Shown: in pieces, positions 31,548 to 38,944 of the stretch | How positions within the stretch are numbered: the first letter of the stretch is position 1 | How the letters are laid out: each line of letters begins with the position of its first letter | DNA from: Pelomonas cellulosilytica | Lineage (GTDB): Bacteria; Pseudomonadota; Gammaproteobacteria; Burkholderiales; Burkholderiaceae_C | Reading direction: 5' to 3' | Assembly: GCF_021353265.1 (NCBI RefSeq) | Contig: NZ_JAJTWU010000007.1 | Location: 1 to 64,000, forward strand | DNA length: 64,000 nucleotides | Notes under the pieces: generated by a model | Seen by the model: the letters and a program-made list of their open reading frames with translations, nothing else | Told to the model about the DNA's origin: nothing | Database searches by the model: none | Translations under genes and position numbers: made by a program

Positions 31548-32624
31548 ATGACCGTCGCCCAACAGTCGCTGATCTCCCCCACCGCCAATCCCGAGCTGGA
31601 GAAGGCCCTGCGTGATCGCGTCGATCGGCGTTCCGCCATTGCGGGCGGGCTCGGCGAGCTGGAGCCGCTGGCCGTGCGCCTGGGTCTCGTGCAGAACAGC
31701 CTCACCCCGCGCTTCCGCGACCCGGTGCTGGCCCTCTTCGCGGCCGACCACGGCATCGTCGTCGATGGCGTCGGCGCCCAGTGGGGCCGCGCCACTCGGG
31801 ACCAGGTGCAGATGGCGCTCCACGCGCAACTGCCCGTCTCCGTGTTCGCACGGCTGCAAGGCCTGCACCTGACCGTCGTGGACTGCGGCGTGGCCGACAA
31901 CCTGCCGCCCCACGCCCGCCTTCTGGCCCGCAAGGTGGCCCACGGCACGCGCAACGCGCGCACGGCGCTGGCGATGAGCCTGGAGCAGGCGCACGCCGGC
32001 GTCCGCGTGGGCATGGAGATCGCCGACAACCTGCCGGGCAACGTCCTGGCCTGCGCCGCCCTGGGCCAGGGCTCGGCGGAGTGTGCGGCGCTCGTGCTGT
32101 CGCGCCTGGCCGACCAACCCGTGCGGGACTTCGTCGTGTCCGGGCCCACGATGCGCCAGGACGACCTCACCCACCTGCTCGACGTGCTGCACGGCGCCCA
32201 GGCGCGTCACCGCGACGCGAAGGAGCCCATGGACCTGCTCGCGGCCTTCGGTGGCCATGAGCTGGCGGTCATGGTGGGCGCCATGCTGGTGGCGGCCAGC
32301 AAGCGCAGCCTCATCATCGTGGACGGCATCGCGGCCTGCGCGGCGCTGAAGCTGGCCTCGCTGATCTGCGCGCCGGTGACTGACTACGCGGTGTTCTGCC
32401 GCAGCCATGTACACCGCGGCCTGGACGAAGCGCTGGCTTTGTTCCACGCGTCGGCGCTGCTCGAACTGGGCATGGACAGCGCCGACGGCACCGGCGCGGC
32501 GCTCGCCTGGCCCATGATCCGCTCGGCGGCGGCGCTGCTGACGGATCTGCACGAGGTGGCCGAGGCCCGCCTGGCGATACCGCGCCCCGAGCCGGGCGCC
32601 CACGTCCCGACGCTCGGCGCCTGA
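31548..32624 (+). CDS. cobT: CobT-like nicotinate mononucleotide:base phosphoribosyltransferase
   Basis: CobT-family protein (358 residues), which in canonical members activates dimethylbenzimidazole for cobalamin. Matches: FAADHGIVVDGVGAQ, VVDCGVADNLP, GGHELAVMVGAMLVA, VDGIAACAA and GTGAALAWP. Differences: the usual KPxGSLG loop is AIAGGLGELE, and the segment before GTGA, where CobT has a conserved Glu (GEGTGA), reads SADGTGA. It may have altered base specificity or be a paralogue. No other cobalamin genes are near. It ends 22 bp from the convergent gspC stop. Confidence 0.75.
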   Translation: MTVAQQSLISPTANPELEKALRDRVDRRSAIAGGLGELEPLAVRLGLVQNSLTPRFRDPVLALFAADHGIVVDGVGAQWGRATRDQVQMALHAQLPVSVFARLQGLHLTVVDCGVADNLPPHARLLARKVAHGTRNARTALAMSLEQAHAGVRVGMEIADNLPGNVLACAALGQGSAECAALVLSRLADQPVRDFVVSGPTMRQDDLTHLLDVLHGAQARHRDAKEPMDLLAAFGGHELAVMVGAMLVAASKRSLIIVDGIAACAALKLASLICAPVTDYAVFCRSHVHRGLDEALALFHASALLELGMDSADGTGAALAWPMIRSAAALLTDLHEVAEARLAIPRPEPGAHVPTLGA

Positions 32625-32646
32625 GCACCGGCGCGGCGTCGCGCCC

Positions 32647-33276
32647 TCAGTGGAACTGTTCGCCCGGCGCCGAGGCGGCCAGCGGCACGCCGGCCGGCGG
32701 CGTCTGCGGCACGGCGCCCGGCGGCATGCCGACGATGCCCGGCGCGCCCTGGCGCTGTGGCGACATGTCCTGCATCGTCCCCGGTGGGTTGCCACCCAGC
32801 ACGACGGGCGACGGCGCGGCGGTGGGCAACGCCCCCGTCATCGGTGCCGGCGGCGGGCTCAGCTGCAGCACCTGGCTGGGCGCCTGGCCGGCCAGACCCA
32901 GGCTGGCACTGCGGGCATCGACGCGCAGCAGGCGCAGATCGCCATCGACGACGGCGCCCACCCGCACGGTGCGGGCAACGCCATCGACGTCGATCAGCGC
33001 AACGCCTTCGCCGGCCTCGGCCGCCCGCGCATTCTTCGGCGCGACGACGCCCAGCAGGCGCAGCCGCGTGGAGACGGGGGCCTGGGCTTCCGGCACAGGA
33101 TCGGCCGCGACGACACCCAGCAGCCGGCTCAGGTCGACCGGCCCCGACTGGCCTTCGCCGGCCGGCAGCACGGAGCCCGGCATGGCCAGGGGTCGCGCGA
33201 ACAGTTGCAGTCCCCAGTAGGCGACCGAGCCGCCCAGCAGCAGCCAGACAGCGAACGTCATGAATCGTGCAAGCAT
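32647..33276 (-). CDS. gspC: Type II secretion system protein C (clamp protein)
   Basis: 209-residue bitopic inner-membrane protein linking the T2SS inner-membrane platform to the secretin. It has an N-terminal transmembrane helix (about residues 8-26), then the homology region (TRLRLLGVVAPKN, ALIDVDGVARTVRVGAVVDG, LRLLRVDARSASL). The C-terminal 70 residues are Pro/Gly/Ala-rich; no PDZ domain is present, unlike enterobacterial GspC. It is divergent from gspG with a short intergenic region, an arrangement also known in Burkholderia. Confidence 0.85.
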   Translation of the reverse strand: MLARFMTFAVWLLLGGSVAYWGLQLFARPLAMPGSVLPAGEGQSGPVDLSRLLGVVAADPVPEAQAPVSTRLRLLGVVAPKNARAAEAGEGVALIDVDGVARTVRVGAVVDGDLRLLRVDARSASLGLAGQAPSQVLQLSPPPAPMTGALPTAAPSPVVLGGNPPGTMQDMSPQRQGAPGIVGMPPGAVPQTPPAGVPLAASAPGEQFH

Positions 33277-33330
33277 CGGCCCATTATGATGGCCCGCTCA
33301 CTGCCCCACCTGCGCTCCCACGCTCTCGCC

Positions 33331-33753
33331 ATGCGCCGTTTCTCCCCTGTCCGCGGCTTCACGCTGATCGAACTGCTGGTCGTCCTCGTCATCATCGGCG
33401 TGCTGGCGGCCCTCGTCGTGCCGAACGTGCTGGACCGCGCCGAAGACGCCCGCGTCAGCGCCGCACGCACCGACGTCAACATGCTGATGCAGCAGCTCAA
33501 GGTCTACAAGCTGGACAACCAGCGCTTCCCCAGCGCCGAGCAGGGCCTGGATGCATTGGTGCACAAGCCTACCGTCGGCACACCGCCGCCTAACTGGAAG
33601 CCCTACATCGACAAGCTGCCCAACGACCCCTGGGGCCATCCCTACCAGTACGCCAACCCCGGCGTGAAGGGCGAGGTCGATGTTTACAGCTTTGGCGCCG
33701 ATGGTCGCGCTGGCGGCGAGGGCCGTGACGCGGACATCGGCTCCTGGCAGTGA
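33331..33753 (+). CDS. gspG: Type II secretion system major pseudopilin GspG
   Basis: 140-residue major pseudopilin. It has a short basic leader with prepilin peptidase site RG|FTLIELLVVLVIIGVLAALVVP, the long N-terminal helix and the conserved C-terminal region PNDPWGHPYQYANPG and SFGADGRAGGEGRDADIGSW (calcium-binding loop Asp residues in the family). ATG 33331 gives a 9-residue leader. In-frame ATGs at 33286 and 33289 would extend it but leave only 9 bp to divergent gspC, so they are less likely. Confidence 0.95.
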   Translation: MRRFSPVRGFTLIELLVVLVIIGVLAALVVPNVLDRAEDARVSAARTDVNMLMQQLKVYKLDNQRFPSAEQGLDALVHKPTVGTPPPNWKPYIDKLPNDPWGHPYQYANPGVKGEVDVYSFGADGRAGGEGRDADIGSWQ

Positions 33754-33760
33754 CCTCCAC

Positions 33761-34249
33761 GTGCCCGCCGCCCGGGGGTACGCAGTCGACCTGAGCGCAG
33801 CGGGCCCGCGCCGCCGCGCCGGGTTCACGCTGATCGAGCTGCTTGTTGTCGTCGCGCTGATTGCCATCGCCAGCGCCACCGTCATGCTCGCGATGCGCGA
33901 CCCCGCCGAACTCCAATTGGAGCGTGAGGCCCAGCGACTGGCCGCGCTGCTGGAGACGGCCCGCGCTGAAAGCCGGGCCTCGGGCCTGACCGTGCGCTGG
34001 CTGCCCCGAGGCGCCAAGCCGGGCGAGGACTTCCGCTTCGAGGGCCTGCCGGCGTCCATCCAGTTGCCGACGCGCTGGCTCGGCGACCCGGTGGCCGTGA
34101 CGGTCGAGCATGCGACAACCGCCAACGCCGGCGTCGTGCTGGGGCCTGAGCCGGTCATCCCGGCGCAGCGCGTGCAGTTGCAACTCGGCAACCAGCGTGT
34201 CGTGCTCGCCACCGACGGCCTCGCGGCTTTCGACGTGGTCACGCCATGA
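33761..34249 (+). CDS. gspH: Type II secretion system minor pseudopilin GspH
   Basis: Minor pseudopilin, about 162 residues, with the peptidase site RRAG|FTLIELLVVVALIAIASATVML and a following GspH domain (LEREAQRLAALLETARAESRASG). The start is uncertain: GTG 33761, 7 bp after gspG, gives a 21-residue leader, while an upstream ATG at 33680 would overlap gspG by 74 bp. It ends in an ATGA overlap with gspI. Confidence 0.85.
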   Translation: MPAARGYAVDLSAAGPRRRAGFTLIELLVVVALIAIASATVMLAMRDPAELQLEREAQRLAALLETARAESRASGLTVRWLPRGAKPGEDFRFEGLPASIQLPTRWLGDPVAVTVEHATTANAGVVLGPEPVIPAQRVQLQLGNQRVVLATDGLAAFDVVTP

Positions 34250-34611
34250 AGGCACGCGCCCGCGGCTTCACGCTGATCGAGGTGCTGGTGGCGCTCGTCA
34301 TCGTGGCCATCGCGCTTGGCGCCGGCATCAAGGCCGCCGGCGCGCTGGCGGGCAACGCCGAGCGATTGGCGCAGGTCAGCGCGGCGCAGTGGTGCGCCGA
34401 GAACATGCTGACCGAGCTGCGCCTGACCAAGCAGTTCCCCGACGTCGGCGAGACGCCGTTCTCCTGCGAGCAGCTGGGCCGAAGCTATGGCGGCAAGCTG
34501 CGTGTCAGCACGACGCCCAATCCGCTGTTCCGCCGCGTCGACGCCGACGTGGCCGATGAGGACGGGCGGCCGATGCTGACGCTGTCCACCATCATGGGCA
34601 AGCTGTCATGA
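34246..34611 (+). CDS. gspI: Type II secretion system minor pseudopilin GspI
   Basis: 121-residue minor pseudopilin, part of the GspH-I-J-K tip complex. Leader MKARARG is cleaved before FTLIEVLVALVIVAIALGAG. The CAENMLTELRL helix continuation and the short beta domain fit the family. It overlaps both gspH and gspJ by 4 bp (ATGA), so the tip pseudopilins are translated together. Confidence 0.93.
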   Translation: MKARARGFTLIEVLVALVIVAIALGAGIKAAGALAGNAERLAQVSAAQWCAENMLTELRLTKQFPDVGETPFSCEQLGRSYGGKLRVSTTPNPLFRRVDADVADEDGRPMLTLSTIMGKLS

Positions 34612-35246
34612 CCCGACGCGCCCGCGGCTTCACGCTCGTCGAGGTGCTCGTCGCCCTCGTCATCATGGCGACGATGGCCGCCATGGCCTGGCGCGGCATC
34701 GACGCGCTGACGCGCGGCCGCGAGATCGCGCAGCAGCACCTGGCCCAGACGGCCCGGCTGCAGACGGTGTTGGCCCAGTGGGAGGCCGACCTGCGCGCAC
34801 TGCAGGACAGCCGCAGCCCCGTGCCGCCACTGGCCTTCGACGGCGGCAACCTCGTCTTGACGCGACAAGCGCCCGCCGGGCTGCAGGTCGTCGTTTGGAG
34901 CCTGCGCACCGGCAGCCTGTGGCGCTGGGAGAGCCCGCCGCTGCGCACCATCCAGGAACTCGTGGACCAGCGCCAGCGCGGCCTGCAGCAGCTGGCCGAG
35001 CGCAACCCGGCGCTGCGCGCCTTCGACGGCGTGGCCGGCTGGCAGTTCTATTGCTTCTGGGGCAATGCCTGGAGCAACTGCCAGTCCACCGGCGGCACCG
35101 GCCAGGCCCAGCAGGCGCCCGCCGGCCCCGTCAACCCGAAGACGGCCAACCAGCCGCCGTCGGGTCTGCGCATCGCCGTGCAGTTCGGCGAAGAAAGCGG
35201 CCTGGCCGGCACTCTGACCCGCGAGATGGAAGTCACCGTCCGATGA
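34608..35246 (+). CDS. gspJ: Type II secretion system minor pseudopilin GspJ
   Basis: 212-residue tip pseudopilin. Peptidase site RARG|FTLVEVLVALVIMATMAAMAW; GspJ domain with LAFDGGNLVLTRQAPAGLQVVVWSLRTGSLWRWESPPLRT. It is coupled to gspI and gspK by ATGA overlaps. Confidence 0.92.
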   Translation: MTRRARGFTLVEVLVALVIMATMAAMAWRGIDALTRGREIAQQHLAQTARLQTVLAQWEADLRALQDSRSPVPPLAFDGGNLVLTRQAPAGLQVVVWSLRTGSLWRWESPPLRTIQELVDQRQRGLQQLAERNPALRAFDGVAGWQFYCFWGNAWSNCQSTGGTGQAQQAPAGPVNPKTANQPPSGLRIAVQFGEESGLAGTLTREMEVTVR

Positions 35247-36205
35247 GGCGCGAGCAATCCGGCGCCGCGCTGCTGACGGCGATGATCATCGTCACGCTCA
35301 TCGCCAGCCTGGCCGCAGGCATGGTGTGGCAGCAGTACCGCGCCGTACAGATCGAAGCCGCCGACCGGGCGCGCGCGCAAAGCGCGTGGATCCTGCAGGG
35401 CGCGCTCGACTGGGCGCGCCTCATCCTGCGCGAGGACGCCCAAGCGAACCGGCAGAAACCGGTGGACCACCTCGGCGAACCCTGGGCCGTGCCACTGGCC
35501 GAGGCACGGCTGTCGACCTTCCTCGCCAGCGACCGCACCGAAGCCACCAGCGACGAAGGCCCCGAGGCCTTCCTGTCCGGCGTCATCGAAGACGCGCAGG
35601 GCCGCTACAACCTGCGCGCGCTCGCTGTCGGCGAGCAGGTGTCGCCGCTGGAGCAGCGCGTGCTTGAGCGTCTGTGCAGCCAGGTCAACGCGCCGCCAGG
35701 CACGGCGGGCGTCATCATCGCCGGCCTGCGCGCGGCCTTCCCGGTGCCCGCCAGCGGCGCCAGCAGCCCCGACGTCGCCGAAACCGGCCCGCTGCAGCCC
35801 GCCGGCGTCGACCAGCTCGCCTGGCTGGGCCTGGACGCCGAGACGCTGCAGCGCCTGCAGCCTTACGTCGTGCTGCTGCCCAAGCTCACGCCGGTCAACC
35901 TGAACACCGCGCCGCGCGAGGTCATCGCGGCGCTGTTCGACGGTGTCGACCTCGCGTCGGCCGAGCGTCTCGTCCAGGCCCGCAAGGCGCGGCCGCTGCA
36001 GGAGGTCGGCGACGCGGCCACCTACCTGCCGGCCAACACGCAGGTCGACCCGGCCCGCGCGTCCGTCCAGTCGTCCTATTTCCTCGTCACCGGCCGGCTG
36101 CGGCTGGACGAGCGCCAGCTGGAACAGCGCTCGCTGATCGAGCGCCAGGGCATGAACACCGTCGTGCTGGCGCGCGAGCGCATCAACCAGCTGATCGAGC
36201 GCTGA
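35243..36205 (+). CDS. gspK: Type II secretion system minor pseudopilin GspK
   Basis: 320-residue largest minor pseudopilin, caps the pseudopilus tip. Leader MRREQSG is cleaved before AALLTAMIIVTLIASLAAGMVW; as usual for GspK, the Glu at +5 is missing. A large alpha domain (two helix-hairpin-helix-like SAM parts: PVNLNTAPREVIAALFDGVD and SAERLVQARKARPL) follows. ATG 35243 overlaps the gspJ stop (ATGA); a much longer frame upstream is only a shadow over gspJ. Confidence 0.93.
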   Translation: MRREQSGAALLTAMIIVTLIASLAAGMVWQQYRAVQIEAADRARAQSAWILQGALDWARLILREDAQANRQKPVDHLGEPWAVPLAEARLSTFLASDRTEATSDEGPEAFLSGVIEDAQGRYNLRALAVGEQVSPLEQRVLERLCSQVNAPPGTAGVIIAGLRAAFPVPASGASSPDVAETGPLQPAGVDQLAWLGLDAETLQRLQPYVVLLPKLTPVNLNTAPREVIAALFDGVDLASAERLVQARKARPLQEVGDAATYLPANTQVDPARASVQSSYFLVTGRLRLDERQLEQRSLIERQGMNTVVLARERINQLIER

Positions 36206-36282
36206 CATGCCGAACGTTGCCCGTCTTCACCATGCGCCCGCCTGCGGCCCCCTCCTAGAATGCGCCGCCGCCTGAAGCCCCT

Positions 36283-37521
36283 ATGAGCACCCTGCTGCTG
36301 TTCCTGCCGCCCCTCACGCGCCTGCACGCCCAGGGACATCCCGCATCCGACGCCGCCCGTCCCGGTGCGTCGCAGGAGTACGACTGGGTGCTGACCATCG
36401 ATGGCCGCCAGGTCGAACGCGAGGGCCGCAGCGCGGCCACGGCGCTGCCGCGCGCCGATGCGGTCGTCGCCGTCGTCGGCGAGTCGGACCTCGCCTGGCG
36501 CCGCATCGAGCTGCCCCGCGCCGGCCGGCAGATGCGCGCCGCCCTCGCCGGCAAGCTCGAAGACGCGCTACTGGACGACCCGGACACGCTGCACTTCGCC
36601 ATCGAGCCAGATGCCGTCGGCGGCGACACCGCCTGGGTGGCCGTCATGGCCCGGCCCTGGCTGGCCGACCACCTCGCCCGGCTCGACGCGTCGCATGTCT
36701 TCATCGACCGCGTCGCCCCGCTGTCCTGGCCCGATGCCACGGCGCGCGGGCATTTCCATGAGCATGGCAGCGACGGTGCCGCGCTGCGCTGGAGCCATGC
36801 CGACGGCGTCGTGACGCTGCCGCTGGAAGGCGGCCTGTCGCGCCAGTTGCTGACGCCCGACCTCGTGCAGGCTGCGCAATGGACGGCCACACCGGCCATC
36901 GCGACGCGGGCTGAGCGCTGGCTGGGCGCGGCTGTCGGCGTGCAGACGCCAGCCCAGCGCGCGCTGGCCGCGCTCGAAGGCCCGTGGAACCTGCGCCAAT
37001 TCGACCTCGCTTCCCGCGCCCGCGGCACGCGCGGGCTGCGCATGCTGGGCCGCACGCTGATGCGCAAGCCCTGGCAGCCGGTGCGCTACGGCCTGGCGGC
37101 TCTGGTGGCCGTGCAGGTGCTGGGCCTGAACCTCTGGGCCTGGCACCAGCACCGCGAGCTGGCCGCGCGCCGCGAGGCCGTCACGGCCACGCTGACTGGC
37201 GCCTTCCCGCAGGTGCGCGCCATCCTCGACGCACCGGCGCAGATGCAGAAGCAGCTGGACCTGCTGCGCGCGAGCGCCGGCAGCATCGGCGAACAGGATT
37301 TCGAGGCTCTGCTGGCCGCCGCCGCCACCGCCTGGCCGGCGGACCGCCCGCCCGCGGACGCCCTCACCTTCGAGCCCGGCAGGCTGACGCTGGCCGCCGC
37401 CGGCTGGAGCCCGCCGCAGATCGACAACTTCCGCACCCAGCTGCAGAGCGCAGGCTGGCAGTTGGATGCCGCCGACGGCAAGCTCACCGTGAGCCCGGCC
37501 GCCCCCCAAGGACGACGCTGA
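36283..37521 (+). CDS. gspL: Type II secretion system inner-membrane protein GspL
   Basis: 412-residue protein that binds the GspE ATPase through its cytoplasmic actin-like domain (residues about 1-250; ESDLAWRRIELPRAGRQMRAALAGKLED). One transmembrane helix (about 268-288, GLAALVAVQVLGLNLWAWH) and a periplasmic ferredoxin-like domain follow. A 77-bp gap separates it from gspK and contains TAGAAT (36256-36261), a possible internal -10. It overlaps gspM as TGATG. Confidence 0.9.
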   Translation: MSTLLLFLPPLTRLHAQGHPASDAARPGASQEYDWVLTIDGRQVEREGRSAATALPRADAVVAVVGESDLAWRRIELPRAGRQMRAALAGKLEDALLDDPDTLHFAIEPDAVGGDTAWVAVMARPWLADHLARLDASHVFIDRVAPLSWPDATARGHFHEHGSDGAALRWSHADGVVTLPLEGGLSRQLLTPDLVQAAQWTATPAIATRAERWLGAAVGVQTPAQRALAALEGPWNLRQFDLASRARGTRGLRMLGRTLMRKPWQPVRYGLAALVAVQVLGLNLWAWHQHRELAARREAVTATLTGAFPQVRAILDAPAQMQKQLDLLRASAGSIGEQDFEALLAAAATAWPADRPPADALTFEPGRLTLAAAGWSPPQIDNFRTQLQSAGWQLDAADGKLTVSPAAPQGRR

Positions 37522-38051
37522 TGGCACGCCTTCCCTCCCCCGCCGCCGGCAACGGCGCCGCTGCCCAGCTGCGCCAGGCGCTGGCCCAGGCCCGCACGCA
37601 ATGGCGAGCGCTGAGCGAACGTGACCGGCTCGCGTTGGGCGTCGTCGGCGTGTTGCTGGGTCTGCTGCTGGCCTGGAGCGTGCTGCTGGCGCCGGCGTTG
37701 CGCACGCTCAAGGCTGCACCGGCCGAACTTGAAGCGCTGGAGCTGGAGTTGCAGCGCATGCAGGCGCAGGCGCAGGAAGCCCGGCTGCTGCACGGCGCAT
37801 CGCCCGTGCCCCCGGCCCAGGCCACAGCGGCGCTGAAGGCCTCGGTCGAGCACCTTGGCAGCACCGCCCGACTCAACCTCGTCGGCGACCGGGCAACCGT
37901 CACGCTCGCCGACATCGCCCCGCCCGCGCTGCAGGCCTGGCTCGCCGAAGTGCGCGCTGCCGCGCGCGCTCGGCCCGTCGAGGCGCAACTGACGCGCAGC
38001 CCCAGGGGCTTCACCGGCACGCTCGTGCTCGTCGTCGGAGGGGGCGCGTGA
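37521..38051 (+). CDS. gspM: Type II secretion system inner-membrane protein GspM
   Basis: 176-residue partner of GspL: a short cytoplasmic tail with WRALSERDRLALG, a transmembrane helix (about 41-60), a coiled coil (LEALELELQRMQAQAQEARLL) and a periplasmic ferredoxin-like fold (DIAPPALQAWLAEV). ATG 37521 shares a base with the gspL stop. The longer frame that starts inside gspL is a shadow. Confidence 0.9.
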   Translation: MARLPSPAAGNGAAAQLRQALAQARTQWRALSERDRLALGVVGVLLGLLLAWSVLLAPALRTLKAAPAELEALELELQRMQAQAQEARLLHGASPVPPAQATAALKASVEHLGSTARLNLVGDRATVTLADIAPPALQAWLAEVRAAARARPVEAQLTRSPRGFTGTLVLVVGGGA

Positions 38052-38944
38052 TGGCCTGGCTCAGGAAAAGGAACACCGCGCCGTCGCTGACGACGGTGCA
38101 GGACTCGACGTTCGCCGCGAGCACGCTGCAGGCCGGCGGCCGCGCCGTGCGCCACGGCGCGCCACGGCGCTGGGCGATCACTGGCGTGACGCTGGGCCTG
38201 CTAGGCGCACTGGTGCTGTTCGCGCCGGCCAGCTGGCTGGCGCGCTGGCTGGCCGCGGCCACCAACGAGCACCTGCTCATCGTCGACACGCAGGGCAGCG
38301 TCTGGAACGGCTCGGGCGTCGTCGTGCTGACCGGCGGCGCCGGCAGCCGCGATGCGGCCTCCCTGCCCGGCCGCCTGCGCTGGAAGATGAGCCTCAAGGG
38401 CCTGGCGCTGCAGCTGGCCGCGCGCCAGGACTGCTGCCTCAACGGCGAGCTGCTGGTGGGCATCCAGCCAGGGCTGGGCCGCGTGGCCGTCAGCATCGAC
38501 AACCGCGCTGACTGGCTCGCCCGGCTGCCGGCCAGCGTGCTGGCGGGCCTGGGCACGCCGTGGAACACGCTGCAGTTGGGCGGCTCGCTGCGGCTGACCA
38601 CTCGCGACCTGCGACTGGAGTCCGCCCAGGGCCGCTGGCGGCAGCTGGGCGGGTTTGACCTGGACCTCGTCAACCTGTCCTCCCGCATCTCGCCGGTGGC
38701 ACCGCTGGGCAGCTACCGGCTGAGCTTGAACGCCGACGCCGCCAACCCTGGCGTCAGCACGCTGCAGCTGTCGACGATGGACGGCGCGCTGCTGCTCAAC
38801 GGCGTCGGCACCTTGAGCGCCGGTGGCAAGAGCCGCTTCTCCGGCGAGGCCTCGGCCGCACCGGGCCGCGAGGAAGCGTTGAACAACCTGCTGAACATCA
38901 TCGGGCGCCGCCAAGGCGCGCGTTCCGTCCTGACGATCGGATGA
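38051..38944 (+). CDS. gspN: Type II secretion system protein N
   Basis: 297-residue GspN-type protein: one N-terminal transmembrane helix (about residues 40-65, TLGLLGALVLFAPASWLARWL) and a periplasmic domain with WNGSGVVVLTGG, RLRWKMSLKGLALQL and a C-terminal beta-rich half. The role of GspN in secretion is not well defined. ATG 38051 follows the gspM stop as TGATG; the stop overlaps gspD (ATGA). Confidence 0.88.
   Translation: MAWLRKRNTAPSLTTVQDSTFAASTLQAGGRAVRHGAPRRWAITGVTLGLLGALVLFAPASWLARWLAAATNEHLLIVDTQGSVWNGSGVVVLTGGAGSRDAASLPGRLRWKMSLKGLALQLAARQDCCLNGELLVGIQPGLGRVAVSIDNRADWLARLPASVLAGLGTPWNTLQLGGSLRLTTRDLRLESAQGRWRQLGGFDLDLVNLSSRISPVAPLGSYRLSLNADAANPGVSTLQLSTMDGALLLNGVGTLSAGGKSRFSGEASAAPGREEALNNLLNIIGRRQGARSVLTIG

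Noticed and set aside
32650-33330. Long N-terminal extension of gspG covering gspC in antisense
   Set aside because: The pseudopilin leader and peptidase site fix the start near 33331; the extension is the complement of gspC.
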